Positions 1 through 7,938 of a DNA stretch of 24,601 nt are shown in pieces. Origin of the DNA: an uncultured Muribaculaceae bacterium (GTDB lineage: Bacteria > Bacteroidota > Bacteroidia > Bacteroidales > Muribaculaceae); NCBI GenBank assembly GCA_910584735.1, contig CAJUBM010000032.1, forward strand, positions 1 to 24,601, written 5' to 3'. The notes beneath the pieces were generated by a model. The model was not told the DNA's origin. It made no database searches and worked only from the letters and a program-made list of their open reading frames with translations. A program made the translations under genes and the position numbers. How positions within the stretch are numbered: the stretch's first letter is position 1; every line of letters starts with the position of its first letter.

Positions 1-49
1 CTTTATTTGATGATTTCTAAACTAACGCGATTTTATCGCACCAGTAGTA
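1..49 (+). repeat. Left copy of 49-bp terminal inverted repeat
   Basis: This segment is identical to the reverse complement of 24550-24598 over all 49 bases. It carries an internal dyad at 27-39, GCGAT-TTT-ATCGC. Identity ends at base 49. The copies lie at the two ends of the window (three extra bases follow the right copy). It may be a recombination site flanking an invertible segment, or a fold-back or assembly artefact; the sequence alone cannot decide. Confidence 0.9.
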
Positions 50-59
50 TTCCGACTTT
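48..59 (+). repeat. Left copy of 12-bp direct repeat TATTCCGACTTT
   Basis: The same 12 bases occur in the same orientation at 24539-24550. Each copy sits immediately inside one arm of the 49-bp inverted repeat, overlapping it by one or two bases. In the right copy these bases code for part of the C10 peptidase; in the left copy they run into the start of the DUF4919 gene. A mix of inverted arms and direct inner repeats is not expected from a simple inversion. Confidence 0.8.
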
Positions 60-723
60 GAAAAAATTAGCATTTATCATCATGACCCTGTTTGCCGGAA
101 TATTCGCGGCACAGGCAAAAATCGACTACAACGCCCTTGAGGTGGAAATGAGAATGAACCCCGAACGCTACCGCCAGCTTACACAGCGGTTTATCGACGG
201 GGATACCACCCTTACTTTTGACGAACTTTCAACCGTTTACTACGGATATTCCATGACACCGGACTATGACCCGCGTGACACCTATCCACAGATAGCCAAG
301 GCTCTTGAAGACAAAGACTACGAGCTCGCAGGACAACTGTCTGCACGTGCCCTGCAAACCAATCCGGCATCACTCGAACTAAGCATAATGGACCTGGACG
401 CATCCGAACACGGAGCTAAAGACCCGGCCCACCACCTGCGTACAGCCAAGATGGGGTTCAGGTGCGATATGGTGGCAAACACCATCCTGGAAAGCGGACG
501 CGGCACCAACGCCCACTCCCCTTTCTACGTAATCTCTACAGCCGATATGATGAGGATTTTGCACAACGTGCTCGGTGTAAGCAAGATTATTGACCGCGCC
601 AAAGTCGGCGACATTGATGCCATAAAAATCAACCTACCCGGCAGCGACCGCATGCATATCCTCTATTTCGACAATACGCGCGAAGCCCGCTTCCTTAAGG
701 AACACGGCCAGAAAGCCGACTAA
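58..723 (+). CDS. Secreted DUF4919-like protein
   Basis: I read this as a DUF4919-type protein of unknown function, typical of Bacteroidota. Starting at TTG 58 gives a clean Sec signal peptide (KKLAFIIMTLFAGIFAAQA, cleavage near residue 21) and a mature protein of about 200 residues. The mature part has a YYGYSMTPDYDP segment and an alpha-helical middle that looks tetratricopeptide-like. An in-frame ATG at 10 would add 16 residues, but these are encoded inside the 49-bp inverted repeat, so I prefer TTG 58. The native ATG may have been lost at a repeat junction. The pseudokinase gene follows after 92 bases on the same strand. No promoter is visible. The family assignment is from recognition of the sequence pattern only. 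Confidence 0.65.
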   Translation: MKKLAFIIMTLFAGIFAAQAKIDYNALEVEMRMNPERYRQLTQRFIDGDTTLTFDELSTVYYGYSMTPDYDPRDTYPQIAKALEDKDYELAGQLSARALQTNPASLELSIMDLDASEHGAKDPAHHLRTAKMGFRCDMVANTILESGRGTNAHSPFYVISTADMMRILHNVLGVSKIIDRAKVGDIDAIKINLPGSDRMHILYFDNTREARFLKEHGQKAD

Positions 724-815
724 CGGCTGAATTGCCGGTCACACACATTCCCCGGCAGACATATCCCACACCCTCTCTAAAGAACAGTAATCACTCTTAA
801 TATCCCGATACGAAA

Positions 816-1559
816 TTGTCACCTAACGAAAAATGGACTGAGATTGAGCATCTTCCCGAATGGGACGAGGAATTCTACGAAGTCTACACAGCTAAAAAAC
901 ACGGCAAATGGGTAATGCTCAAGACTCTGCGGCCGGAATTGCGAGATGACCCGAAATATCGGGCTATGATGGAGCGCGAGTTTGACGTGCGTTACAACCT
1001 GTGCCATCCCAACATCGTTATGATTAACGATTTCGAGGAAGTGCCGGGACTTGGGATGTGCATCATCACCGATGATGTCTATGGAGACTCACTGCGTAAA
1101 CTCATCGACCAGAAAAAAGTAACGCCCGAAATAGAGGAGAAAGTAGCCCACCACCTGCTCGACGCGATAGCGTACATCCAAAAGAACCATATAGTACACC
1201 GTCCCATACGACCGGAATCGATAATCTTCACGCAGGACATAGGCAACCTTAAGATAATCGATGTGGGGTTTGACCAGCACGAGCAACTATCACCGGCCGA
1301 TATTACCGAAGACCTCAACAGCTACGGCAAAATACTTGAAGAGGTGCTTGCATCTACAGGTAACACTTCCCAACGGTTACGGACGGTGGCCCAGCGGTGC
1401 CAGGTTCCACGTCCGGCCGCCCGCTACCGCGACACCGACAACGTGCGCAACGCCCTGCAGGGAAGAAGTGACCGCCGGCTCTACATAATCCTTATATGCT
1501 TCCTCACCGTAATGGTTCTCGTTTTAGGATGGTTTTGCTGGCGCGAGCCGGTGCTCTGA
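816..1559 (+). CDS. Membrane-anchored protein kinase-like protein, probable pseudokinase
   Basis: The 247-residue protein has a eukaryotic-type kinase fold signature. It has a Lys in the VAIK position (K36 in WVMLKTL), a helix-C Glu candidate (E55), HPNIV at 64-68, a catalytic-loop equivalent at 128-138 (HRPIRPESIIF) and a DFG equivalent at 149-151 (DVG). The HRD aspartate is Pro130 and the usual Asn is Ser135, so phosphotransfer is unlikely. The glycine-rich loop is also not recognisable. One transmembrane helix at about 224-243 anchors it, with the kinase-like domain predicted to be cytoplasmic. The start is TTG 816, because an in-frame stop lies at 798-800 and no earlier ATG exists. It lies between a secreted DUF4919 protein and a GNAT-like gene. 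Its partner is unknown. Confidence 0.75.
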   Translation: MSPNEKWTEIEHLPEWDEEFYEVYTAKKHGKWVMLKTLRPELRDDPKYRAMMEREFDVRYNLCHPNIVMINDFEEVPGLGMCIITDDVYGDSLRKLIDQKKVTPEIEEKVAHHLLDAIAYIQKNHIVHRPIRPESIIFTQDIGNLKIIDVGFDQHEQLSPADITEDLNSYGKILEEVLASTGNTSQRLRTVAQRCQVPRPAARYRDTDNVRNALQGRSDRRLYIILICFLTVMVLVLGWFCWREPVL

Positions 1560-1618
1560 CACGAAATCCCATATTACGGTTAGAATCTAACTGATATTTA
1601 ACACCCTCTTAAGAATAA

Positions 1619-2746
1619 ATGGTAGAAATACGTCCTATATCCACCCAGAAGAGCGATTTAAAAAAATTTGTCGAATTCGGTATCGATATGTACAAAGATA
1701 GCCCGTACTTTGTGCCACCGCTGGTCTACGATGATGTAAATACCCTTACCCCGACGGTGAATCCGGCATTTGACTTCTGCGAGGCTCAGTCGTTCATGGC
1801 TTTCCGCAACGGGGAACCTGTGGGACGTATCACCGCTATAATCAACTCTGTGGAGAATTCCCGGTGCAACTCACGCAGCATGCGTTTCGGCTTCGTGGAC
1901 TTCATTGATGACCCGGAAGTGTCGGAGGCTCTGTTCGATGCCGCTGCCGGGTGGGGACGCTCCAAAGGTATGGACTCCATGGTAGGGCCGCTCGGATTCA
2001 CCGATATGGACCATGAAGGGATGCTTACCGAAGGTTTCGAAGAGGTCGGGACAATGGCAACCATCTACAACTACCCCTACTATCCTATGCACATGGAGCG
2101 TATGGGATTCCAAAAAGAAGCCGAATGGAAGGAATTCTTCATCAAAGTTCCCGATGCCATCCCGGAGAAATATAAACGAATAGCCGAGATTGTACAGAAG
2201 CGCAATAATCTCAAAGTAAAGAAATACGCCTCACGAAAGAAGATCAAAGCTGACTACGGGGTTGCTCTGTTCGAGCTTATAAACGAGGCATACGACAATC
2301 TATATGGATATTGCCCACTGACGCCCAAACAGATACAATACTATATAGATATGTATCTGGGAATCCTGAACCTCGACCTGGTAACACTTGTGACTGATGC
2401 CGATGACCGTCTGGTGGCCGTAGGCATCTCCATACAGTCTTTCTCGGAAGCACTTCAGAAAAGTCGAGGCCGGCTCTTCCCGTTCGGATGGTGGCACCTG
2501 CTGAAGGCCCTGCGAGGAAAATCAAAAGCCGTAGACCTGCTGCTCATAGCCGTGAAGCCCGAGTACCAGAACAAGGGTGTTAACGCGCTACTATTTGCCG
2601 ACCTCATCCCCTACTATATAAAGCATGGATTCGAACATGCCGAGTCAAACCCTGAGCTTGCCGACAACTCGAAAGTCCAAGACCAGTGGCAGTATTTCGA
2701 CTACCGGCAGCACCGTAGCCGCTGCACATGGCGTAAATCCATCTGA
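1619..2746 (+). CDS. GNAT-like N-acetyltransferase family protein
   Basis: A 375-residue cytosolic protein of a family common in Bacteroidota and usually annotated as N-acetyltransferase. The N-terminal half carries the MVGPLGFTDMDHEGML segment at about 120-135. The C-terminal half has an acetyl-CoA-binding-like stretch near 308-325 (VKPEYQNKGVNALLF), which resembles GNAT motif A, and the usual ending with NSKVQDQWQYFDYRQHR. ATG 1619 is preceded by an AT-rich stretch without a Shine-Dalgarno site. The rnhB start lies 10 bases after the stop, so the two are probably co-transcribed. The substrate is unknown and catalytic activity is inferred from fold resemblance only. Confidence 0.75.
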   Translation: MVEIRPISTQKSDLKKFVEFGIDMYKDSPYFVPPLVYDDVNTLTPTVNPAFDFCEAQSFMAFRNGEPVGRITAIINSVENSRCNSRSMRFGFVDFIDDPEVSEALFDAAAGWGRSKGMDSMVGPLGFTDMDHEGMLTEGFEEVGTMATIYNYPYYPMHMERMGFQKEAEWKEFFIKVPDAIPEKYKRIAEIVQKRNNLKVKKYASRKKIKADYGVALFELINEAYDNLYGYCPLTPKQIQYYIDMYLGILNLDLVTLVTDADDRLVAVGISIQSFSEALQKSRGRLFPFGWWHLLKALRGKSKAVDLLLIAVKPEYQNKGVNALLFADLIPYYIKHGFEHAESNPELADNSKVQDQWQYFDYRQHRSRCTWRKSI

Positions 2747-2756
2747 AACAAGCCCC

Positions 2757-3380
2757 ATGAGGAAGAGCGATGCAGACCAAGTATGGCTTCCGGCATGTTT
2801 CCAGCCGGGAGGAGGAGAGGCCGGATGCGATGAAGCCGGCCGAGGATGCCTGGCAGGCCCGGTATATGCCGCAGCAGTGATACTCCCGGATAGTTTCCGC
2901 CACCCCTGGCTCAATGACTCAAAAAAACTTAACGCGCAAAGACGCTACGAATTGCGCCACATAATAGAGGAAGAAGCATCGGCATGGGCAGTGGCATCCT
3001 GCACTCCCGAGGAGATTGACCGTATCAATATCCTGAACGCGTCAATCCTGGCTATGCACCGCGCCCTTGACAAACTGGCGGTACGCCCTACAAGCGTTAT
3101 CGTAGACGGCAACCGCTTCAAGCCCTATGGCACCCTCCCCTGCCGCACATTCGTAAAGGGGGACGGACGTTTCGCCAATATCGCCGCAGCCTCTATCCTT
3201 GCCAAGACCTACCGCGATGACGAAATGGAGCGTCTGGCAGCAGAATATCCCGGCTATGCCTGGGAAATAAACAAAGGCTACCCGACGAAGGCACATCGTG
3301 CAGCTATCGAACAATACGGTCCCACACCCCACCACCGAATGACGTTCCGCCTACTTGAAACCCAACTCACCCTATTCTGA
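2757..3380 (+). CDS. rnhB: Ribonuclease HII
   Basis: Ribonuclease HII cuts the RNA strand of RNA/DNA hybrids and starts removal of misincorporated ribonucleotides. From ATG 2757 the product is 207 residues, the normal family length. The active-site acidic residues are visible: D25 and E26 in CDEAGRG, D117 in VDGNRF and D154 in AKTYRD. The motif LNDSKKL (52-58) and the AAASILAK helix (143-150) are typical. The open frame extends upstream to 2625, but that part overlaps the GNAT-like gene in another frame and has no family similarity, so I chose 2757, ten bases after the previous stop. The YraN gene follows 12 bases later. Confidence 0.93.
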   Translation: MRKSDADQVWLPACFQPGGGEAGCDEAGRGCLAGPVYAAAVILPDSFRHPWLNDSKKLNAQRRYELRHIIEEEASAWAVASCTPEEIDRINILNASILAMHRALDKLAVRPTSVIVDGNRFKPYGTLPCRTFVKGDGRFANIAAASILAKTYRDDEMERLAAEYPGYAWEINKGYPTKAHRAAIEQYGPTPHHRMTFRLLETQLTLF

Positions 3381-3392
3381 CCCATTCCAACC

Positions 3393-3761
3393 ATGGCAAA
3401 GCATAACGACACCGGGACATGGGGAGAACAAATCGTGACCGATTACCTGACGGCCAAAGGATATGCCATCCGCGAACGTCAGTGGAGACTCAATCACTTG
3501 GAAATAGACATAATAGCCACAAAAGATGATGAAATAGCCTTCGTGGAGGTAAAGACACGTTCCAATGCCGACACAGACCCTCTTGAAGCCATAAACCGGC
3601 GGAAAATGGCACATATGGGCGCGGCGGCAACCGCATACATGCAGCAGTTCGACATCCCGCTAAAACCACGTTTTGACGTTGCCGCCATTACCGGCACCCC
3701 CTCAGACTACCATCTCCGCTATATAGCCGATGCTTTCTTCCCTCCCCTCAAGACCTACTGA
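3393..3761 (+). CDS. YraN family (UPF0102) endonuclease-like protein
   Basis: A 122-residue protein of the YraN/UPF0102 family, a small restriction-endonuclease-like (PD-(D/E)XK) fold. Visible hallmarks are GTWGEQIVTDYL at about 8-19, the LEIDIIA strand near 36-42 and FVEVKTR near 50-56, which supply the acidic and lysine residues of the nuclease core. It lies 12 bases behind rnhB, a frequent pairing in bacteria that suggests a nucleic-acid housekeeping role. The biochemical function of the family is not well established. ATG 3393 gives the usual family N-terminus. Confidence 0.9.
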   Translation: MAKHNDTGTWGEQIVTDYLTAKGYAIRERQWRLNHLEIDIIATKDDEIAFVEVKTRSNADTDPLEAINRRKMAHMGAAATAYMQQFDIPLKPRFDVAAITGTPSDYHLRYIADAFFPPLKTY

Positions 3762-3836
3762 ATATCATCGCAAACCACTCTAAAAGTTTATCGGAATTTA
3801 CGGGACACAAAGATTCCGTATGTCGGCAAAAAAGCG

Positions 3837-3844
3837 TAACTTTG
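3837..3844 (+). promoter_or_regulatory. Bacteroidota-type -7 box TAACTTTG
   Basis: TAACTTTG matches the TAnnTTTG consensus exactly and lies 65 bases before the transporter ATG at 3910, giving an AT-rich leader of roughly 60 bases. I see no good TTTG -33 box at the expected distance. Confidence 0.6.
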
Positions 3845-3909
3845 CATCCATAAAACACAAGACTATTTATAAGTTTCTATATATCAATTTCTTAAGGTAA
3901 AAAGTCTTT

Positions 3910-5571
3910 ATGGATTTCATTCAGGACCTTTTTTGGCCGGGAAATACCAATTTGGCAAGTACACTGGTGCTGCTCTCGTTTGTCATTGCCGCCGGAATAT
4001 ATCTGGGCAAACTTAAAGTGGGAGGAATTTCCCTGGGAGTGACCTTTGTGCTGTTCGTAGGTATTCTCATGGGGCATTTCGGTTATGTCATCCAGCCCGA
4101 TGTTTTAAAATTCGTACGTGAGTTCGGGCTTATCCTGTTCATTTTCGCAATCGGTCTTCAGGTAGGCCCCGCGTTTTTCTCCTCATTCAAAGAGGGAGGT
4201 ATAAGGCTGAATATGCTTGCCGTCCTCGGCATAGTGCTGAATGTAGCCATTGTTCTGGCAATCTATTTCATTGACGGCAACACATCCATCGAGGCTCTTG
4301 TAGGTGTGATGTCAGGTGCGGTGACCAACACCCCGGGACTTGCCGCAGCCCAACAGGCCGTGACAACTACCGAGGCCGTAGATACCATGTCAATGGGATA
4401 TGCCGCAGCCTACCCGTTAGGTGTTCTCGGCATTATCTCCGCAATGCTTTTGATAAAGGTTATTTTCCGTATCAAGACCGAGGATGAGATAAAGGCTATC
4501 GAATCGGAATCTGAGGCCACCCAGACGAAACCATATCTTGCCTCAATCGAGGTAACGAACAAACTCATCAACGGCAAGACACTGCTACAGCTTCACGATA
4601 TAATACACTGTGAGTTCGTAGTATCGCGTATAATGCAGTCGGACGGTACCACCATAATCCCAAAATCATCAACCCAGATACGTGTGGGAGACAAACTATA
4701 TGTCTGCATGACCCCTTCCGACCTACAGAGTTTTGAAACCGTGCTCGGCCCGTCTATCGAGATGAACGATGAGGATTGGGACCAGGCGGCCCCGGAAAAC
4801 GTGGTGTCACGCCGCATCGTAGTCACACGCTCGGAATATAACGGCGTGGCCCTTGCCACCCTGCGCCTCCACCAGGGTTACAACGTGAACTGTACGCGTG
4901 TAAACCGCGCCGGTGTAGACCTGCTTGCCACACCGGGGCTACGCCTCCAGATGGGCGACCGCCTCACAATTGTCGGAGACCTCAACGACATAGACCGTCT
5001 GACCTCCAAACTCGGCAATTCCATGAAACGCCTCAACCAGCCCAACCTTATCACCATCTTCGTAGGTATCCTCTTCGGTATATTCGTGGGGTCGATAAAC
5101 GTGGGGTTCGGCATGAAGTTAGGACTGGCAGGCGGCCCCCTCGTGGTGGCTATACTTCTCAGCCGGTTCGGATATAAATTCAAACTTGTAACCTACACCT
5201 CTTCCTCGGCCTCGCTGATGCTGCGCGAACTCGGTATATGCATGTTCCTTGCCGCAGTAGGTATCGGCGCCGGAGCCAACTTCGCGGAAACGGTATTCAA
5301 CAACACAGGTATGTGGTGGGTAATCTGGGGCTTTATAATCACTTTCGCCCCGCTTGTTATCATCGGATGCATAGCCCGTGGCCTCTACAAGATAAACTAT
5401 CTTACAATAATGGGTATGATGTCGGGAGGTTACACCGACCCCCCCGCTTTGGCTTATGCCAACAACTCCACCGGCCAGGATGCCCCGGCTGTAGCCTACT
5501 CTACAGTCTACCCTCTGACCATGTTCCTCCGTGTAGTCGCCGCCCAGGCCCTTATCCTCTGCTTCATGTAA
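3910..5571 (+). CDS. AspT/YidE-type membrane transporter with two RCK_C domains
   Basis: A 553-residue inner-membrane transporter of the aspartate:alanine exchanger (AAE) family. The N-terminal half (about residues 10-190) has five or six transmembrane helices, including GLILFIFAIGLQVGPAFFSS and the signature GAVTNTPGLAAAQQA. Two cytosolic TrkA-C (RCK_C) domains follow at about 205-285 and 300-375. A second membrane half (about 390-553) repeats the pattern with MSGGYTDPPALAYAN. This order, membrane-RCK_C-RCK_C-membrane, and the length are typical. The substrate is unknown; a small dicarboxylate or amino acid is a guess from the family. It has its own promoter and is followed by the long hairpin element. 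Confidence 0.88.
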   Translation: MDFIQDLFWPGNTNLASTLVLLSFVIAAGIYLGKLKVGGISLGVTFVLFVGILMGHFGYVIQPDVLKFVREFGLILFIFAIGLQVGPAFFSSFKEGGIRLNMLAVLGIVLNVAIVLAIYFIDGNTSIEALVGVMSGAVTNTPGLAAAQQAVTTTEAVDTMSMGYAAAYPLGVLGIISAMLLIKVIFRIKTEDEIKAIESESEATQTKPYLASIEVTNKLINGKTLLQLHDIIHCEFVVSRIMQSDGTTIIPKSSTQIRVGDKLYVCMTPSDLQSFETVLGPSIEMNDEDWDQAAPENVVSRRIVVTRSEYNGVALATLRLHQGYNVNCTRVNRAGVDLLATPGLRLQMGDRLTIVGDLNDIDRLTSKLGNSMKRLNQPNLITIFVGILFGIFVGSINVGFGMKLGLAGGPLVVAILLSRFGYKFKLVTYTSSSASLMLRELGICMFLAAVGIGAGANFAETVFNNTGMWWVIWGFIITFAPLVIIGCIARGLYKINYLTIMGMMSGGYTDPPALAYANNSTGQDAPAVAYSTVYPLTMFLRVVAAQALILCFM

Positions 5572-5599
5572 ACGCCATATAACGCTCTTGGCATTGCAT

Positions 5600-5752
5600 C
5601 TTTAGAGTGGCGCCGGACCTCCGGGACGGCAGGCCACCAGAAGAGGTTTAACCGAGTTAGAAACGCTAACTATTCTTCAATGAGTAGCTTACGCTTTCCA
5701 CTCCGCCTCTTCTGGTGGCCTGCCGTCCCGGAGGTCCGGCGCCACTATAAAG
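5600..5752. repeat. Long hairpin element with 41-bp perfect inverted arms
   Basis: Bases 5606-5646 are the exact reverse complement of 5706-5746. After one mismatch (5605/5747) the pairing continues for five more bases (5600-5604 with 5748-5752). The arms are GC-rich (AGTGGCGCCGGACCTCCGGG begins the left arm). The 59-base centre holds a small hairpin, GTTAG-AAACG-CTAAC (5656-5670). The element occupies the space between the convergent transporter and porin genes. The stem is far longer than a normal intrinsic terminator, so a MITE-like or dispersed palindromic repeat is more likely. It may also stop transcription from both sides. Confidence 0.85.
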
Positions 5753-5785
5753 TTACCTCGTGTAAAGATTTTTTCGTTGGGAGAA

Positions 5786-5826
5786 GTTCTGATTTTGACA
5801 CACCTCCATTTTTTACATATCAGAAC
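5786..5826 (-). other. Small inverted repeat at the end of the porin gene
   Basis: GTTCTGAT at 5786-5793 is the reverse complement of ATCAGAAC at 5819-5826, which overlaps the porin stop codon. The loop is 25 bases. There is no T-run directly after the stem on the minus strand, so a terminator role is weakly supported. Confidence 0.3.
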
Positions 5827-7223
5827 GTGAAGGAAATCTGTGTCTGGATTCGCGAGTCCGAGGCTCCTCCGAGAGTCCACGTCCCGCGATAGCCGTAAAG
5901 ATACTCTATACCCCACTGAAGATAAGAGGTAAACTTATAGAAACAGTTGGCAGCTACATAAGTGGCATAATGGTAGTTCGCAGCCCCTGCCACCATTACC
6001 TCATGTCCGTTGGCATCAGCCACACGAGTATCATCTACCGAGGCATAATCCCCTACGTTCCATATACGTGCGTAGGAGCCTACCACATTGAACTGAAGCC
6101 GCTTCGTGGCATTAAGGCTTGCACCGAACACAAGTCCCATCATCGGGTTTGCCTGCATCACGCCGGGTTCCGAATCCTTTGGAGTGAACGACAGCGGACG
6201 TCCCGACAAATCCTGTATGTAATTGCCTATGCCCTTGCCATATATGCCCTGGAAATTGAAAACCAAAGGTTTCCAAAAGCTGAAATTGCCGGATAGCATA
6301 ACACCGTAACCCCATAGATTACGCCGTTTCTGCTCCATCATATCCTGATACGCGAAGTTGCGCAATACCCCGGACAGACGTATGCGGTTATTCTCGCTGC
6401 CGCTATATTCCACCCACAGAGGGATGTCGGGAACCAGGTGGTCAACTGAGGCATCGACCTGCGTTCCATAATATTCCTTATAGTCCTTCCCCCGATAATA
6501 ACCATCGGACGAAGAAAACGAGGGCATTTCCAGGCCTACCGCAAAACGGAAACCGCCAAACGACGGAGACTTGTAGGCAATCTGGTAGGCCGTGGTGCCG
6601 ACATCTCCACACGGCCCCTGCGGATCGATTGTAGGGGGCTGGGCGGCATCGCCGTCCTGTAGCAGCGTCTGGGCCTCACCCACGGTGAAGTTCCTATATG
6701 TAAGGAAGGCACGTTTTAGCTTCAAGGCGCTGCTCTGCCCGTTTGTGCCGATTTTTATATACCCGGTAAGCTGGTTGGCCGTTCCGCCAAACGCCACCAT
6801 TGAGAAATCAAGATAACTGTCAAGCGCATTGATGAAGAAATCACCTTTATGCCCCGTCAGCGCAGGAACGGGAATCTCCCCGGTAACAAACGAGATGCCG
6901 GCACCATCCTGGCTATAAAGATTATTACCGATATCATATCCGAAAATAGGGTTGATGCATCCGCCGATCGACATCACGAATTTATTATTATCCGTTTTAA
7001 GAGCAAAAGTCGGGGCCGGAGCCGTACCCGGTTCCACAGGTCGTGCCTGTTTAAGCATCTCCTGCACCTCGGCATCAGGTCTGACAATCTCCACATATCC
7101 TGCACGGAATATAACATCTTCTTCCGGCTCCTGTACGGGCTGGGAACTATCCGCACTCTGTGCGGCCGCAGGAACTACCACAGACAATGCCAGTACCAGT
7201 GTCCCCAAAGATAAGGTCTTCAT
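5820..7223 (-). CDS. DcaP-like outer-membrane porin
   Basis: A 467-residue outer-membrane protein. It has a Sec signal peptide (MKTLSLGTLVLALSVVVPAAA, cleavage near 21), a short Glu/Pro-rich segment with one helix to about residue 65, and then a beta-barrel with alternating aromatic and polar residues that ends in the C-terminal phenylalanine (QTQISFTF) used for barrel assembly. The stretch FVMSIGGCINPIFGYDIGN near 82-100 and the GYIKIGTNGQ strand fit the DcaP-like porin family. It probably forms a trimeric channel for small anionic solutes, but this is family knowledge and the substrate cannot be read here. It lies 101 bases behind pnuT on the same strand; I see no promoter of its own, so read-through is possible. 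Confidence 0.78.
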   Translation of the reverse strand: MKTLSLGTLVLALSVVVPAAAQSADSSQPVQEPEEDVIFRAGYVEIVRPDAEVQEMLKQARPVEPGTAPAPTFALKTDNNKFVMSIGGCINPIFGYDIGNNLYSQDGAGISFVTGEIPVPALTGHKGDFFINALDSYLDFSMVAFGGTANQLTGYIKIGTNGQSSALKLKRAFLTYRNFTVGEAQTLLQDGDAAQPPTIDPQGPCGDVGTTAYQIAYKSPSFGGFRFAVGLEMPSFSSSDGYYRGKDYKEYYGTQVDASVDHLVPDIPLWVEYSGSENNRIRLSGVLRNFAYQDMMEQKRRNLWGYGVMLSGNFSFWKPLVFNFQGIYGKGIGNYIQDLSGRPLSFTPKDSEPGVMQANPMMGLVFGASLNATKRLQFNVVGSYARIWNVGDYASVDDTRVADANGHEVMVAGAANYHYATYVAANCFYKFTSYLQWGIEYLYGYRGTWTLGGASDSRIQTQISFTF

Positions 7224-7244
7224 ATAGAAAGGGATTAAAAAGTA

Positions 7245-7279
7245 AATAAGCAGGACACCCGGTAGTGACCCCGCTTATT
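7245..7279 (-). other. Hairpin in the porin 5' leader
   Basis: AATAAGC (7245-7251) pairs with GCTTATT (7273-7279), and a few further pairs follow after one mismatch. It lies 22 bases upstream of the porin start codon on the minus strand. It may shape translation or processing of the leader; no family is recognised. Confidence 0.3.
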
Positions 7280-7323
7280 CTATCAACGAATTTTAACACC
7301 CTTGGTTCATATTCCGAGGTTTT

Positions 7324-7938
7324 TTAACTATCCTCCCGGTCTCTGGCTACCTTCATAAGCCGTAGCCACTTGCGATAACCGAATATTGCAATCACGGTAT
7401 AGATAGTATATAGTATAGGATAGAATACCAACCCTTTGTAAATATATAGGGCAACACATACTATATCGACGACAAACCATACAAGCCATTGCTCGGCGAA
7501 CTTCCGGGCCATCATCCACATTCCGACTATGGACAACGCCGTGGTAAAGGCATCGGCATACGGAACGGTGGAGTCAGTGAAACGCACAAGCACCCAGGAT
7601 AACAACATCCATAACACCCCCAATGCCACAACAGACACTCCGCAGGCCCAAAAAGGGGTATGGGTAATGCATATTTCAGTCTTTTTCTCCGATATTTCCT
7701 TCTTATCCCCACGGCGTTTTCCCGAAGTCCAGACCGCATAACCGTATACAGCGATTATAAGGTAATAGATGTTTATTCCGAAATCGGCATAAAGCCCTTT
7801 GGAAAAATAAATCCACATGGATATGGCAGGCATCACCATAGAGGCAATCCAAACCTTGGCATCGGCATGGTACTCCCACCAGAGATATACCACCCCGACC
7901 GAGAAACCGAGAACTTCAAGCAACAGATTCCAGTCCAT
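7324..7938 (-). CDS. pnuT: PnuC-family transporter, probable thiamine transporter PnuT
   Basis: A 204-residue inner-membrane protein with about seven helices and the PnuC family pattern: LLEVLGFSVGVVYLWWEYHA at the N-terminus, INIYYLIIAVYGYAVW in the middle and WLVWFVVDIVCVALYIYKGL near 150-170. PnuC proteins take up vitamin precursors by facilitated diffusion followed by phosphorylation. Here the gene is the second in an operon led by a TPP riboswitch and a TonB-dependent receptor, which points to thiamine (PnuT) rather than nicotinamide riboside. Its ATG overlaps the receptor stop by one base (TGATG), so translation is probably coupled. The thiamine pyrophosphokinase that often follows in Bacteroidota is absent here; the next gene is a porin. 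Confidence 0.85.
   Translation of the reverse strand: MDWNLLLEVLGFSVGVVYLWWEYHADAKVWIASMVMPAISMWIYFSKGLYADFGINIYYLIIAVYGYAVWTSGKRRGDKKEISEKKTEICITHTPFWACGVSVVALGVLWMLLSWVLVRFTDSTVPYADAFTTALSIVGMWMMARKFAEQWLVWFVVDIVCVALYIYKGLVFYPILYTIYTVIAIFGYRKWLRLMKVARDREDS

Noticed and set aside
1..49. Loose similarity of the inverted-repeat arm to a XerC/XerD dif site (GGTGCGATAA... read on the reverse strand)
   Set aside because: Similarity to the E. coli dif arms is partial, the central symmetry differs, and two inverted dif copies in one chromosome region would be unexpected; not enough to call.
2625..2756. Longer N-terminus for RNase HII
   Set aside because: This part overlaps the GNAT-like gene in another frame and has low-complexity Ser/Thr content; ATG 2757 gives the normal family length.
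5647..5705. Integron attC-like site in the centre of the long hairpin (GTTAG...CTAAC)
   Set aside because: The core motifs do not match RYYYAAC and GTTRRRY, the outer stem is perfect rather than bulged, and no integrase or gene cassette is nearby.
7300..7325. Hairpin CCTTGG/CCGAGG followed by six T on the plus strand, terminator-like
   Set aside because: No plus-strand gene lies upstream; the surrounding genes are on the minus strand, where the stem has a C-A mismatch and no T-run follows. Probably chance, or at most a weak pnuT terminator.
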